Shown: positions 28,386-39,700 of the stretch, piece after piece
How the letters are laid out: each line of letters starts with the position of its first letter
Position numbering within the stretch: the stretch's first letter is position 1
Origin: Gemmata massiliana
Lineage (GTDB): Bacteria > Planctomycetota > Planctomycetia > Gemmatales > Gemmataceae
Assembly: GCA_000531095.1 (NCBI GenBank)
Contig: HG799475.1
Coordinates: forward strand, 44,782-108,781
Length of the DNA: 64,000 nt
Direction: 5' to 3'
Notes under the pieces: generated by a model
The model's database searches: none
Seen by the model: only the letters and a program-made list of their open reading frames with translations
Told to the model about the DNA's origin: nothing
Made by a program: the position numbers and the translations under genes

Positions 28386-30026
28386 TTATTTGAGCGCTGC
28401 GGTGACGATCTGTTGAGCTTCGCTGACAATGCGATCGAGGTGCTCAGCACCGCGGAAGCTCTCGGCGTACACCTTGTACACGTTCTCGGTACCCGACGGA
28501 CGCGCGGCGAACCAGCCGCCCGCAGACACCACTTTGAGTCCGCCGATCGGGGCGTCGTTTCCCGGAGCGCGAGTCAACTTCGCGGTGATCGAATCCCCGG
28601 CCAGTTCCGACGCGGTCACGTTTTCCGGTGCGAGTTTCGAGAGTTTCGCCTTCTGCTCCGGGGTGGCGGGGGCGTCGATGCGGGTGTAGCTCGGCATCCC
28701 GAATTCGGCCGCGATCTCGGCGAAGTGCTCGCCCGGGTCTTTCCCGGTCGCGGCCGTGATTTCGGCCGCGAGCAGGCACAGGATCGGGCCGTCCTTGTCG
28801 GTGGACCACACGGTGCCGTCTTTCCGGAGGAAGCTGGCGCCGGCGCTTTCTTCGCCTCCGAAGCCGACGGACCCGTCGAACAGCCCCGGCGCGAACCACT
28901 TGAACCCGACCGGTACTTCCAGCAGCGTTCGGCCGAGCGAATAGACCACGCGGTCGATCAGCGCGCTGCTGACGAGCGTCTTGCCGACGGCCGCGCTCGC
29001 GCGCCAGCCCGGGCGGTGCGTCAGTAGGTACCGAATCGCGACGGCGAGGTAGTGGTTCGGGTTCATCAGCCCCGCGGACGGGGTGACGATTCCGTGTCGG
29101 TCGGAGTCCGGATCGTTCGCGAACGCGACGCGGAATCGGTCCTTGAGTGCGACGAGCCGGGCCATCGCGTAGGGACTGGAACAGTCCATCCGGATCTTCC
29201 CGTCGTGGTCCGCGGTCATGAACGAGAACGTCGGATCGACCGCCGCGTTCGTGACCTCGATGTTCAGCCCGTAGGTCTCGTTGATGACGGCCCAGTACCC
29301 GCCGGCCGCGCCGCCGAGCGGGTCCACGCCGAGCTTCAGCTTCGCGCCGCGGATCGCGTCCGTGTCGATCACGTTCCGGAGGTCGTCCACATACGGGCGG
29401 ACGAAGTCCTCGTGGCGCGTGGTCGCCGCGGTGAGCGCCGAGAGCGGCGGGACGCGCTTCACGCCCGCGTTGTTCCCGCGCAAAAGTTCGTTCGCGCGGT
29501 CCTGGACCCACTTCGTGATGTCCGTGTCGGCCGGGCCGCCGTTGGTCGGGTTGTATTTGAACCCGCCGTCCTCGGGCGGATTGTGCGACGGCGTAATCAC
29601 GATCCCGTCGGCGAGGCCCGTTGTGCGCCCGCGGTTGTGTACGAGGATCGCGCGCGAGATCACCGGCGTCGGCGTCACCCCGTTGTCCCTCTGGATCACG
29701 GTCTCGGCGCCGTTGGCCGCGAGCACTTCGAGGGCCGTGCGCTGGGCCGCGGCGGAGAGCGCGTGCGTGTCCTTGCCCATGAACAGCGGGCCGGTGATCC
29801 CGTGAGCCGTGCGGTAGTCGCAGATGGCTTGCGAGATCGCGAGAATGTGGGCTTCGGTGAACGTGTTGTTGCCCGGGGTGCCGCGGTGCCCGCTCGTGCC
29901 GAACGCGACCCGCTGGTTGGGGTCGCCCGGGTCGGGCTTGTGGGAGTAGTACGCCCGCTCCAGGGCGGCGACGTCGATGAGCAGTTCTTTCGGGACCGGT
30001 TTCCCGGCGAGCGGAGAGATCGGCAT
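28386..30026 (-). CDS. pgm: Phosphoglucomutase (alpha-D-glucose phosphate-specific)
   Basis: The enzyme interconverts glucose-1-phosphate and glucose-6-phosphate. Its 546 residues match the E. coli Pgm type. [20 protein letters not shown] is the N-terminal substrate loop. [27 protein letters not shown] holds the phosphoserine near 145. DPDSDRHGI binds the metal, [16 protein letters not shown] gives sugar specificity and [16 protein letters not shown] closes the site. It lies 47 bases downstream of glgP on the same strand. Glucose-1-phosphate released by GlgP is therefore the likely substrate. Confidence 0.96.
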   Translation of the reverse strand: MPISPLAGKPVPKELLIDVAALERAYYSHKPDPGDPNQRVAFGTSGHRGTPGNNTFTEAHILAISQAICDYRTAHGITGPLFMGKDTHALSAAAQRTALEVLAANGAETVIQRDNGVTPTPVISRAILVHNRGRTTGLADGIVITPSHNPPEDGGFKYNPTNGGPADTDITKWVQDRANELLRGNNAGVKRVPPLSALTAATTRHEDFVRPYVDDLRNVIDTDAIRGAKLKLGVDPLGGAAGGYWAVINETYGLNIEVTNAAVDPTFSFMTADHDGKIRMDCSSPYAMARLVALKDRFRVAFANDPDSDRHGIVTPSAGLMNPNHYLAVAIRYLLTHRPGWRASAAVGKTLVSSALIDRVVYSLGRTLLEVPVGFKWFAPGLFDGSVGFGGEESAGASFLRKDGTVWSTDKDGPILCLLAAEITAATGKDPGEHFAEIAAEFGMPSYTRIDAPATPEQKAKLSKLAPENVTASELAGDSITAKLTRAPGNDAPIGGLKVVSAGGWFAARPSGTENVYKVYAESFRGAEHLDRIVSEAQQIVTAALK

Positions 30027-30073
30027 CGGGTACTCTCTGGTAGTCGCGCCGCGGACGCGCGAATTCGGTTGAC

Positions 30074-32569
30074 TCAATCGACCGGGCACGGCCCAGCGCC
30101 CCAAATCTCGGTCGCGTACTCGTGGATCGTTCGGTCGCTGGAAAACCGGCCCGAGTGCGCAATGTTCAGGAGCGCCTTCTTCGCCCAGGCGTCCGGGTCC
30201 GTGAACAGCGCGCTCACGCGCTCCTGCGTGCGCGTGTAATCGGCCAGGTCCGCCAGGTGCATGTAGTAGTCGCCCTTCGTGAGCAGCGTGTCACGGATCG
30301 GGGCGAACACCCCCGGGGCACCGTTACTGAAGTGACCCAGCGCGATCAAGTCGAGAGCGGTCCGGGTTTCCAGTTCGTGGGCGTAGTGCCAGTGCGGATC
30401 GTACCACCCGCGACTACTTGCCACTTGATCGGCGGTGAGGCCGAACAGGAAGAAGTTCTCCTCGCCGGCTTCCTGGGCCATTTCGATCGTGGCGCCGTCG
30501 CGTGTGCCCACCGTGAGCGCCCCGTTCATCATGAACTTCATGTTGCTCGTGCCGCTCGCCTCGAACCCCGCGGTGGAGATCTGCTCGGACACGTCCGCGG
30601 CCGGGATCAGCCGCTCGGCGAGGGATACGTTGTATTCGGGTAGAAACACCACCGCGAGTTTTCCGCGCACCGCCGGGTCGGAATCGATCACCGCGGCCAC
30701 ACTGTTGATGAGGCGGATGATGAGTTTCGCGAGCGTGTATGCCGGAGCCGCCTTGCCCGCGAAGAAAAACGTGCGCGGTGGAATGGGGAGACTCGGGTCC
30801 GCTCGCAACCGGTTGTAGAGCACCACGATGTGCAGCACCATAAGTAACTGGCGCTTGTACTCGTGGATGCGCTTGATTTGGCAGTCGAAGATCGAGACCG
30901 GGTTGACGACCTGCCCAGTCGTAGTTTGCAGCCAGGAGGTGAACCGCTCCTTGGCGGTTTCTTTGGCCCGGCGGAACTTCGCGCGAAGGGTCGGGTCTTC
31001 GGCGAGTGGTGCGAGCGCACGGAGCTTCGACAGATCGGTGATCCAGCCGTCGCCGATCGCGTCGGAGACGAGTGCGGCGAGCGCCGGGTTGCACAGGTGC
31101 AGCCAGCGCCGCGGGGTGATGCCGTTGGTCTTGTTCCCGAACCGTTCGGGGAACATTTCGGCGAGGTCTTTCACGGTGCGGGTGCGGAGCAGTTCCGAGT
31201 GGATGGCCGCGACGCCGTTGGTGCTGTGCGTGCCCACAATCGCGAGGTGTGCCATCCGCACGTTGCGGCCCTCGCCCTCTTCAATGAGGCTCGCCCGCTC
31301 TGCTCGCGCTTCGTCATTGGGGAACTTGGCCCGTACCGCACCAAGGAATCGTCGGTTGATCTCGAAGATCAGCTCCAGGTGGCGCGGGAGCACCAGCTCG
31401 AACAGTTCCACCGGCCACCGCTCCAGGGCTTCGGGCAGCAGCGTGTGGTTCGTGTACGTGAGCGTGCGGACGGTCAGATCCCAGGCCTCGTCCCACCCGA
31501 GGCGCGCGTCGTCGAGCAGCACGCGCATCAGTTCGGTGACCGCGAGGGCCGGGTGCGTGTCGTTCAACTGGATCGCGACCTTGTCGGGCAGGGCGCGCCA
31601 GTCGCTGTTGCTGGACTTGAACCGGCGCAGGATGTCCGCGAGGGAACAGGCGACCAAAAAGTATTCCTGCACGAACCGCAATCGGCGCCCTGCGGCCGTC
31701 GAATCGTCCGGGTACAGCACGCGGGTCAGGCTCTCGGCCGTCACGCGGTCGAGAACCGCGCCGAAGAAGTCACCGTGGTTGAACTCGCCGAGGTTGAAGA
31801 AATCGGGGGCCGATGCGCCCCACAATCGCAGCGTGTTGACAGTTTTCCCGCCGAACCCGACGATCGGGCGGTCGTAGGGGACGCCGACGAGCACCCGGGG
31901 AGTGTTCGGCTCCAGGTGCGGCGCGCCGTTGTGAATGCGGACCGAACAGTTGAGTCGCACTTCAACGGTCTCGCACGGGCGGGGAATTTCCCACGGGTCC
32001 GGCCGGCGGAGCCAGTTGTCCGGTCGCTCCACCTGCGCGCCGTTCTCGATCTCCTGGCGGAAGATGCCGTACTCGTAGCGCAACCCGTAGCCGATGGCCG
32101 GGAGTTGCATGGTGGCCATCGAATCGAGGAAGCACGCCGCCAGCCGACCGAGCCCGCCGTTGCCCAGCCCCGCGTCTGGTTCCTGTTCGGCCAGCGTGAT
32201 CGGATCAAGTCCTTCCCGTTGCATCGCTTCCTGAACGATCGGTTCGGCCATCAAGTTGGTGATATTATTGGTCAGCGAGCGACCAATGAGGAACTCCATC
32301 GACAGGTAATACACGCGCTTCGGGTTCGCTCGATCGTAGGTCTGAGTGGTTTTGAGCCACTGCCGGGTGAGGAGATCGCGGACCGCCCGCGCGACCGCTT
32401 CAAACTGCTCGCGGATCGTCGCGGTTTTAGGCTCGACGACGTGATCGAATACGAGCCGTCGTTCGTAGGAAGCGTTCGGGTCACCGGAAAACAGAATCTT
32501 TCCATGCCCGTTGTGTTCCGTTGTGGCCGGAGTGCCGGTGGGAGCCGGTTGTGCAGAGATCGGTGGCAA
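30074..32569 (-). CDS. glgP: Glycogen/starch phosphorylase
   Basis: A pyridoxal-phosphate glycosyltransferase of 831 residues that releases glucose-1-phosphate from alpha-1,4-glucan. [17 protein letters not shown] and [19 protein letters not shown] are the N-terminal conserved blocks. [18 protein letters not shown] and [12 protein letters not shown] follow. The cofactor-binding lysine is in [28 protein letters not shown] (near 677). It is upstream of pgm and probably forms an operon with it. The glucose-6-phosphate dehydrogenase fragment directly upstream hints at a formerly larger sugar-phosphate block. Confidence 0.96.
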   Translation of the reverse strand: MPPISAQPAPTGTPATTEHNGHGKILFSGDPNASYERRLVFDHVVEPKTATIREQFEAVARAVRDLLTRQWLKTTQTYDRANPKRVYYLSMEFLIGRSLTNNITNLMAEPIVQEAMQREGLDPITLAEQEPDAGLGNGGLGRLAACFLDSMATMQLPAIGYGLRYEYGIFRQEIENGAQVERPDNWLRRPDPWEIPRPCETVEVRLNCSVRIHNGAPHLEPNTPRVLVGVPYDRPIVGFGGKTVNTLRLWGASAPDFFNLGEFNHGDFFGAVLDRVTAESLTRVLYPDDSTAAGRRLRFVQEYFLVACSLADILRRFKSSNSDWRALPDKVAIQLNDTHPALAVTELMRVLLDDARLGWDEAWDLTVRTLTYTNHTLLPEALERWPVELFELVLPRHLELIFEINRRFLGAVRAKFPNDEARAERASLIEEGEGRNVRMAHLAIVGTHSTNGVAAIHSELLRTRTVKDLAEMFPERFGNKTNGITPRRWLHLCNPALAALVSDAIGDGWITDLSKLRALAPLAEDPTLRAKFRRAKETAKERFTSWLQTTTGQVVNPVSIFDCQIKRIHEYKRQLLMVLHIVVLYNRLRADPSLPIPPRTFFFAGKAAPAYTLAKLIIRLINSVAAVIDSDPAVRGKLAVVFLPEYNVSLAERLIPAADVSEQISTAGFEASGTSNMKFMMNGALTVGTRDGATIEMAQEAGEENFFLFGLTADQVASSRGWYDPHWHYAHELETRTALDLIALGHFSNGAPGVFAPIRDTLLTKGDYYMHLADLADYTRTQERVSALFTDPDAWAKKALLNIAHSGRFSSDRTIHEYATEIWGAGPCPVD

Positions 32570-32688
32570 TGGAGTGCTCCAACGAAGTCATCAACTCCCA
32601 ACTCCGCACCAGCATACCCGATCATCGGCTTAAGCATTTCACGCCCGAGCGAGAATAGCATAAAAGCGCCCGTGGCCCTCAATTTGCG

Positions 32689-33066
32689 TCACGAATTTGC
32701 TTTGTGAACCGCGGAATCGTGCCACGGGCCATCGCTCCCGATCAGCCGGTTCGCCTCTACTGGTCCCCACGAATGCGGTTCGTACTCGACGACCGGGACT
32801 ACGGACCCGAGTACCGGGTCGACGATGCGCCACGCCTCTTCTACGTAGTCCTCGCGGGCGAACTCGGTCGCGTTACCTCTCATCGCATCGCCGAGCAACC
32901 GCTCGTAGGCGTCCATCTCCGCGCTGTCGGGGTGGTGGACCGCGATCAATTCCGCGGGCGTGCCGGTGAACGCTTCGCCCGGAGCCTTCACCATTGTGGA
33001 GAGCGCGATCGCGACGTCCGGGCTGATCCGGAACCGGATGTAATTGGCCGGGGTGGTAGCCACATG
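32689..33066 (-). pseudogene. zwf: Glucose-6-phosphate dehydrogenase fragment (C-terminus only)
   Basis: About 125 residues from PANYIRFRISPDVAIALSTMVKAPGE to the TGA near 32689 match the C-terminal part of Zwf. HPDSAEMDAYERLLGDAMRGN, ATEFAREDYVEEAWRIVDPVL and YEPHSWGPVEANRLI are all characteristic. The NADP-binding and catalytic domains are missing, and sequence upstream of 33066 no longer resembles the family in any frame. The remaining part is well conserved, so the truncation seems recent. A rearrangement, or an assembly join, could explain it. Confidence 0.85.
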
Positions 33067-33583
33067 AGTGAACTGACCACGAAGTGATGTGTTAGCCGAG
33101 CCGCTGACGTCGAGCGAGTCGCGGGAACTGATTTGATCCACGCTACGGGCACTCAAGCGGCGCTTCCGATACCCCGGGCGCAACCCGATCGGCGGCCGCG
33201 AGGTGCGAACGGCATCCTATTCGTACTCAGAATTGGAAGCCCGTGAGAGTTTTCCGCCGAGATGGGTCGCGGTTGCGGGACGACTTGTCGGTGTCGAGCT
33301 TGGCAGAAAGCCGGGGCGGGTACGCACTTCACCAATTGTCGTTGGGCAAATTTATCGGGCGGGAGATCGATTGGTCTCGGGCGGCGGTCGAGGCACTTTC
33401 GCTCGGGCGCTCGGCGCGGCCGAGGGGAGCGTGCTGAACTGTTTGCGGATCCCGAGTGTGAAACCGCACTTGTGCGTGGGCGCCAGCAGACGGGACCGGG
33501 GGCGACCTCGAAACCGCACCACGACAGACGGGTCGCGGCCCACAGTCCGCGCACCAATCGCTCGCTTCCAGGGATCGCAGAAA
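33067..33583. other. Gap without recognisable gene
   Basis: About 500 bases between the zwf fragment and the DUF1501 gene. Several frames are open on both strands, but none shows a known motif, a convincing start or coherent codon use. It marks the breakpoint of the truncated zwf gene. Confidence 0.5.
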
Positions 33584-34909
33584 CTACGAACCGAGTAATT
33601 CTGCGACCGGTTTGGCGGCAGAGTCGACGACCGGGATGGGGCGCCCGGTGTTCGATACGTTCTGCGTTTGCGGATCGATGCCGAGAGCCTTGCACACGGT
33701 CGCGAGGAAATTCGGAACGGTCACCGGGCGCTCTTCGACCGCGGTGCCGTCCGTGCTCGTTTTGCCGAGCGCCTGCCCACCACTAATCCCGCCACCCGCC
33801 AGCGCCGCGGCCCACGCATAGGGGTAGTGGTCGCGCCCCTTACTGCCGTTGATCTTCGGCGTGCGCCCGAACTCGCCCATCCAGACGATCGTGGTGGTGT
33901 CGAGCAGCCCCCGGTCCTTCAAGTCGTCCAGTAGTGCGGACCACCCGGCGTCGAGCGTTTGGCTCAGTTGTTTGACGCGCTCGAAGTTGTCGGTGTGCGT
34001 GTCCCAGCCCACGCCGCCCGCACCGCCGAGCGCCACTTCCACGAACGGCACCCCGCTCTCGACGAGCCGCCGGGCGAGGAGGCACCCCTGACCGAAGACG
34101 TCGCGCCCGTAGGTGTCGCGGAGTTTGGCCGGCTCGTCGTCGAGCTTGAGCGCTTTCGCCGCGGCCGAGCGCATCAGCTTCGCGGCGCGGTCGTAGGCCG
34201 TGTGGTGGCTCTTGGCCGCGGGGTCGGGGCGCTCCGCGGCGAACTCGTGCTGGAGTTCGGCCGCTAATTTCCAGCGCGCGTCGAACCGGTCTGTGGCGAT
34301 CCCGCCGGGCAGCGCGAGGTCTTCGACCCCCATTGCTTGGTTCGCGCTGCCCGGTTGCGGGGCGAGCGGGCGCGATTCGCCCACCGCGAGCGGCGCGTAC
34401 CGCGGGCCGAGGAACCCCGGCTCGTGGGCGGCCGGGCTGAACGCCCGGAACGGCGCGACGCTCACGAAGTTCGGTAGCGCCGCATCGTCCGCCCCGAGTT
34501 CCTTGGCCACCACCGAGCCGAGCGACGGGTAGCGGATCGGCCCGCGCGACGAGTACCCGGTGTGCGCGAAGTACGTGGCCAGCCCGTGGTCGCCTTCTTT
34601 ACTGGTCATCGAGCGCACGAGCGCGACGTGCTTCATGCGGGCCGCGATCTTCGGCAGGTGCTCGCTGATCTTCACACCGGGCGCCGCGGTGCCGATCTCC
34701 TTGAACGGCCCGCCGTTGTCGTGACCCGGCTTCAGATCCCACAGGTCGATGGTGCTCGGCCCGCCGTTCATCCACAGCAAAATGCACGCGCGCTTGCGGG
34801 CCGGTTCCTTCGCGGCGGCGTTAGCGAGCGGCGCCAACCAGCCGGACATGCTGGTCCCGACGCTCAGCGCACCGGTGCGAAGGAAGTAACGGCGGTCGAT
34901 GGATCGCAT
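33584..34909 (-). CDS. DUF1501 domain protein (exported, sulfatase-like fold)
   Basis: A 441-residue protein of a family abundant in planctomycetes. DRRYFLRTGALSVGTSMSGW is a twin-arginine-type leader ending near ANAAAKE. ILLWMNGGPSTIDLWDLKP, MKHVALVRSMTSKEGDHGLATYFAHTGY, and WDTHTDNF with WMGEFGRTPKIN plus GRDHYP are the family's conserved blocks. They resemble alkaline phosphatase-superfamily metal sites, but no reaction is proven. The ATG at 34909 has GGAG upstream. It lies about 130 bases downstream of a DUF1549/DUF1553 gene, the usual planctomycete pairing. Confidence 0.92.
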   Translation of the reverse strand: MRSIDRRYFLRTGALSVGTSMSGWLAPLANAAAKEPARKRACILLWMNGGPSTIDLWDLKPGHDNGGPFKEIGTAAPGVKISEHLPKIAARMKHVALVRSMTSKEGDHGLATYFAHTGYSSRGPIRYPSLGSVVAKELGADDAALPNFVSVAPFRAFSPAAHEPGFLGPRYAPLAVGESRPLAPQPGSANQAMGVEDLALPGGIATDRFDARWKLAAELQHEFAAERPDPAAKSHHTAYDRAAKLMRSAAAKALKLDDEPAKLRDTYGRDVFGQGCLLARRLVESGVPFVEVALGGAGGVGWDTHTDNFERVKQLSQTLDAGWSALLDDLKDRGLLDTTTIVWMGEFGRTPKINGSKGRDHYPYAWAAALAGGGISGGQALGKTSTDGTAVEERPVTVPNFLATVCKALGIDPQTQNVSNTGRPIPVVDSAAKPVAELLGS

Positions 34910-34936
34910 GGGAACTCCGGGTTGATAGCGATTCAG

Positions 34937-34948
34937 GTTACATGTAAC
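34937..34948. promoter_or_regulatory. 12-bp palindrome upstream of DUF1501 gene
   Basis: GTTACATGTAAC is a perfect palindrome 28 bases before the DUF1501 start codon. Its position would suit an operator, but there is no second copy or known regulator to support that. Confidence 0.25.
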
Positions 34949-35038
34949 GGCTTTACGAGCCGCGACCGCGAGGCGCAGCCCGTGTAGTCGCGCGCTGCTT
35001 GGGTAGTTGCGGGCCTCAATTCGCGACCCGAAACCGGA

Positions 35039-36547
35039 CTAATGGTTCACCGCGAACTCGGTGCTGTTGAGCAGCGCCCAGAACACGTCCGCGAGCGCGG
35101 TTTGTCGGTCCTTCGCCGGTCGGTCGGGGCCGACGAACTCGGCCATGCGTTTCAGTTCGGTCGCAGTGGGCTTGCGCGCCAGCGCCACCAGGAACAACTG
35201 TTCGACCTGATCCGCGACCGACCCGGGACCGGTGGCGATCGCGCGGAGGGTCGGGCTTTTCTCTAAACTCGTGGCCGTGGTCGTGTACGCGCCGTTCATC
35301 AGGTAGAGGGCCTGTTGAATGGACGTGGCCGCGTCGATCGGCTGGTCGGGCTGCGTTTGGAACTTCGCGAGGAACTTGGCCCGCGGCGTGGTCGCGACGA
35401 GCAGGGCGTCGCTCGCGTTCTCGGTCGGCGGGGCGTACCCGGTAGCCTCGGTCAAACTGTCGTAGAGCTGCTCCCCGCTCAGCCCGCGCACCGGCACCCG
35501 TGCGAACAACCGCGGGTCGGCTTGAGCCGCGTGCGTCTGCCGGCTCGTGCGCTGGTACGCCTTCGTTCCGGTGATGGCGCGGGCGAGGAACTTCAGATCG
35601 AACTTCTGTTCGGCGAACGCCCGGCTCAGTTCGTCCAGCAGTTCGGGGTGGCTCGGGAGATTGTCGGCCACGCCCAGACCATCAACCGGGTCAATGAGCC
35701 CGGTCCCGAAGAAGTAGCCCCACATGCGGTTGACCGCGGCCCGCGCGAACCACTTGTTGTCCGCCCGCGTGGTCCACTCCGCGAGTACCGCACGCGGGTC
35801 CGCGCCGTCCGTCCAGTTCAGCGCCCGGCCGTCGAGGAACTCGGCGGCGATGTATTCTTCTTTCTCAGGCAGTTTGATTTGCGGTGGGCCTTTGGCCGCG
35901 GGTTGGTCCCCGCGCGCACCGGGCAGGCGCGAGAAGAACGCCGCGAACTGCCAGAACTGCTCGCGGCTCCAGGTTCCGCCGCTGCGGTCGGCGTGGCACT
36001 GGGCGCACTCCAGTCGCACCCCCAGGAACACGCGCGAGGTGCTCCCGGCGACGTTCTCGGGCTTGTTCTCGTAGGCCGAGAAGTAGTCGGCCGCGTCCGC
36101 ACTCGTGAGCAGGTCGCGGACGAGTTTGTCGTAAGGGACGTTCGCCCGGAACTGTTTGCGGAGGTAGTCTTCGAGCCGCCCGGGGCGCGCGGCCTGGGCG
36201 TTCGATTGCGCGAGCAGTACGGCGCGCCAGTAGTTCGCGAAGTGCGCCGCGTAGCGATCACCGAAATCGCCCTCAATCAGTTCCCGCGCCCAGAGCCGGC
36301 GCTTGTCGGGGCGGTCGTCATCAAGGAAGTCGCGCACGAGCGACAACGGGGGGACGCGCCCGTTGAGGTCGAGACAGAGCCGGCGGAAGAACTCCGCGTC
36401 GCCCGCGGTCGGTGCGGGTTCAACCTTTGCCCTCGCTAGCTTCTCATCGATCCGGGCGTCGATGCGCTCCGAGATCCGCGCCGCGGCGTCGGCCCCGAGA
36501 GCGCAGTAGCCGAACGGGAGCAGTAGTAGGGTCAGTGCGTATCGCAT
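35039..36547 (-). CDS. DUF1549/DUF1553 (PSD1) exported protein with CxxCH motif
   Basis: A 502-residue protein. Its signal peptide is RYALTLLLLPFGYCALGADAAA. The DUF1549 part includes FFRRLCLDLNGRVP and VFLGVRLECAQCHADRSGGTWSREQFW, in which CAQCH is a haem-c-type site. The DUF1553 part includes WFARAAVNRMWGYFFGTGLIDPVD and SHPELLDELSRAFAE and ends DVFWALLNSTEFAVNH. Such proteins are thought to work in the periplasm beside DUF1501 proteins, perhaps in polysaccharide breakdown; the reaction is not known. The start at 36547 gives the signal peptide; a longer frame enters a palindromic repeat. Confidence 0.9.
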   Translation of the reverse strand: MRYALTLLLLPFGYCALGADAAARISERIDARIDEKLARAKVEPAPTAGDAEFFRRLCLDLNGRVPPLSLVRDFLDDDRPDKRRLWARELIEGDFGDRYAAHFANYWRAVLLAQSNAQAARPGRLEDYLRKQFRANVPYDKLVRDLLTSADAADYFSAYENKPENVAGSTSRVFLGVRLECAQCHADRSGGTWSREQFWQFAAFFSRLPGARGDQPAAKGPPQIKLPEKEEYIAAEFLDGRALNWTDGADPRAVLAEWTTRADNKWFARAAVNRMWGYFFGTGLIDPVDGLGVADNLPSHPELLDELSRAFAEQKFDLKFLARAITGTKAYQRTSRQTHAAQADPRLFARVPVRGLSGEQLYDSLTEATGYAPPTENASDALLVATTPRAKFLAKFQTQPDQPIDAATSIQQALYLMNGAYTTTATSLEKSPTLRAIATGPGSVADQVEQLFLVALARKPTATELKRMAEFVGPDRPAKDRQTALADVFWALLNSTEFAVNH

Positions 36548-36641
36548 GGGAATGCTCTCGTCGCGTCGCGCCCCAACTTGGGGCGCGACGGTGAACCGAT
36601 TGGATGTGGGTTGCTGCGTTGAAAGCTTGTGCCTTGTGTTC

Positions 36642-36697
36642 GTGGCACGGGCCTCTGGCCTGTGTGAGTGCCTCCACAGGCCAGAGGCCCGTGCCAC
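36642..36697. repeat. Perfect 23-bp palindromic hairpin repeat
   Basis: Bases 36642-36664 and 36675-36697 are exact reverse complements (starting GTGGCACGGGCCTCTGGCC) around a 10-base loop. It sits between the sigma-WD40 gene and the DUF1549 gene, both on the minus strand, where it may terminate the first. Its form suggests a dispersed palindromic repeat. The rest of the 36548-36741 gap shows nothing else. Confidence 0.75.
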
Positions 36698-36741
36698 CAA
36701 ACAAAAGACCAAATGCACCAGGTCAACACAGCAATGTGGCG

Positions 36742-39700
36742 TTACTTCGTGGCGGTCAGTCGCGCGAGGGCCGCGGACGCTTCGAGCGTGAGTCGGGCGC
36801 CTTTGGCCCCCTTAGCGAGCGCCTCCAGGACGCGCTTCGCTTCGGGCGTCGCGGCTTGCTCGAGTAACTCGACGGTGCGCAGCTCCCGGAGCTGGTCCTC
36901 GGTAAGTTTGCTCACAGTGGCCTTTTGCAGAAGGGCCTCTACCCGCTGTTTCAGATCCAGGGGTGGGGCTCCTTCGAGTGCCTTGCGCAAGTGCGGGACC
37001 GCGACCGCGCCGAGTCGCTCCAGTTCGGCGGTCGCCTTGCGTCGGGCGTTGAAGTTGCCACCGAGGTCGGTCACCAGTTCCGCGATCCGGGCGTCCTCGA
37101 CCACCGGCACCGGGCGGAGCCGTTCACTCAGATAGGTCACCGCCTGTTTGCGGTCGGTCAGGAGCTTGCGCGTTGCCGTGAGCGCGACCGCCGGGTCGGG
37201 TTTCGCGAGATCGGCCCAGAGTTGGTCTAGGTCGGCCGCCGGGAGGGGCGTGTCGCGTGTAAGTTCGACCCGGGTGAGTTTCGACAGATCCCACGTCAGC
37301 GCGGTCGTGTCCACGCTCCCGGTAACGAGCACGTTCCCGCCCGTAACGCACAGGTGCGACACGCTCCCACTGTGGCCCTTCAGGTGCCCGATTTCCTGGC
37401 CGGTGAGCGTGTCCCAGGCGCGGAGCGCGGAGGTGCCCGCGGCGGAGAACAGGAACCGCCCGTCCGCGGTGAACCCGATCGCGCCGGCGTTCGCGAACCC
37501 GCGCCCCAGCGCGCTAATCGCGGCCGTGCCCCCGGCGATGTCGCGCGGGTGGTTCGCCGCGGAGCCGTCGCCCGCGCCCCGCGTCACGAACCGCTTCTCC
37601 CCGGTGGCGATTTCGTACCCGGTCACCGTTCCGTCTTGGGTCAGAAGTGCGAGCACGTGCCCGTTCGCGGAGAACTCGAACGCGACGCCCAGCGACTTGG
37701 GGGCCGCGATGTCGCACACCGCCGTTCCAGTGGCCGCGTCCCACACGCGGAGTTGTTTTTTGTCGCTGGCGGCAGCGATCAGGCGGCCGTCCGGTGAGAA
37801 CCGTATTACGGGCGTCTGCATACCGGAGATGTCGAGGGTGACGCGCCCGCCGCTGAACACCGGCTCGCCGTCCTGACCGATCGTGCGGACGTGGGCGCCG
37901 GTGTTCGCGTCCCAGAGGTTCACCGCGGAATTCAGTTCGGCCTTTGTCGCGAGTAACTTGCCGTCGGGCGAGAACGCGATCCCCGCGACGTCCCCGCGCT
38001 TCGTGTCGATCTCGCGGACCTGCTCGCCCCGCGCCGCGTCCCACATCCGGACGACCCCGTTTCCGGACGAGGTGGCCACGACCTTCGCGTCGGGTGAGAC
38101 GGCGACCGAGATCGCGGGCGGGGTCAGCGCCCAGTGCCGGACCGCGCCGCCGGCCCGATCCCACACGCGGACCGATTCGCGGCTCACGGTGACGACCGTT
38201 TTCCCGTCCGAACCGACCGCCATGATTCCCGAGAGGTGCCCGGGCGTCGCCGCGATTTCTTTCCCCGTTCCGGTGTCGAACTGTCGCACGGCCGCGCTAC
38301 CGAGGCTGACCGCGATTGTTTTTCCGTCCGGGGCGAGCGCGAGGTCCGTGTGGGTCATTCGGCTCCCCCCGCCGCGCACGATGCGCACCGCGACGCGGCC
38401 CGACGGCTCGGCCGTGTAGCCACCGATGGTTTGCTTCAGCTTGCCCTCGGCGATGTCCCACAGTTCGATCGCGTCGTTCGAGAGCGTGACCGCGACAGTC
38501 TTGTTGTCGGCCGCGATGCGCAGCGACTTCCCGAAGAACCGCGGCTTCATGGCCGTTCCGCTGCCGAAGCGGTTCACCTCTTTGTGCGCCCCGACGTCCC
38601 AGACCGTGATGCCGTCGGTAAACGAGGCCCAGGCGAGGTACTTACCGTCCGGCGAGAACGCGATGTTCTGGGCACCGCCCACCGAGAGCTTGATGTCCGG
38701 GAGCGCGGTCCCGGTCGCGAGTTCGGTGACGCGGAGTGAGCCGTTCCCGGTTTCGGGTTCGATCAGTTGTTGAACGATGTGCGTCCCCGCCGGCGAGACG
38801 GCGGCCCCGGTCTTCGTCGCCCCCTTCGCGCCGGCCTTCGGCTCGAACGTCTTCCGCGCCGTTCCCTCGACCGGGTTCCAGAGCACGACCGCGTTGTTCG
38901 CGTCGGCGGAGACGAGCGCCGTGCCGTCCGGCGCGAATTCCAACTCCGTCACCTCGGCGGCCGCTGTTAGGGCGTGGAGTTTCTTTCCGGTCGCCGTGTC
39001 CCAGACCGTAATGGTTCGGTCTTTGGCTGCAACGAGCATCTTCCCGTCGGGCGCCAGCGCGACCGGGAAATCGTCCGGGGGCGTAGTCGACATCATTTTG
39101 CCCGACATCGCGGGCATTGCAGGTTTCTGCGCGAGCGGTTCCTTTTTCCCCTCCGCGCGCTCGAACTGGCGCACGACCTGCCCCGTAGCGCGGTCCCACA
39201 ACCGAATGGTGTTGTCGCGCCCCGCGGTCACGATCCCTTTGCCGTCGGCCGTGTATGCGATGAAGAACACCACGTCGCCGTGCCGGAACTGGGCCGTGCC
39301 CATGCGGGCGCTCGCGCCGTCGGGCACTTCGTTGGGCTTGGCGGGCTTGGCGGTCGGCGCGGGCTGATCTGCAACTGGTGGCGGTGGGGCACTCATTGCG
39401 GCCGAGCGCGCCAGCCACGCGGTCCCGCCGCACAACCCGACCGCCAGCACGACGGCGGCCGCGACCCATTTACTTGTTGTCATGGTTCCGATTGTTCCTC
39501 GCGCGAGTTCGAGCACCTGCGCCGAAGGCGCGGCGTGTGTGGTTCCATCGGCGGAGCGCCCCGCGAACCACAGCCCGGCGCGCACCGTGGTATCGAAGAG
39601 GGGCGCCGGCGCTGTTGTGCCGGTCCCAGCGGACACGATCAGAGTGGCGACCCCGGCGACCGGGCAAACAACGCCCCGGCTCGTGAGGCGCACGCGGAGC

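Noticed and set aside
33153-33695. Open frames between zwf fragment and DUF1501 gene on both strands
   Set aside because: No motif, no ribosome-binding site, arginine/serine-rich composition typical of shadow frames.
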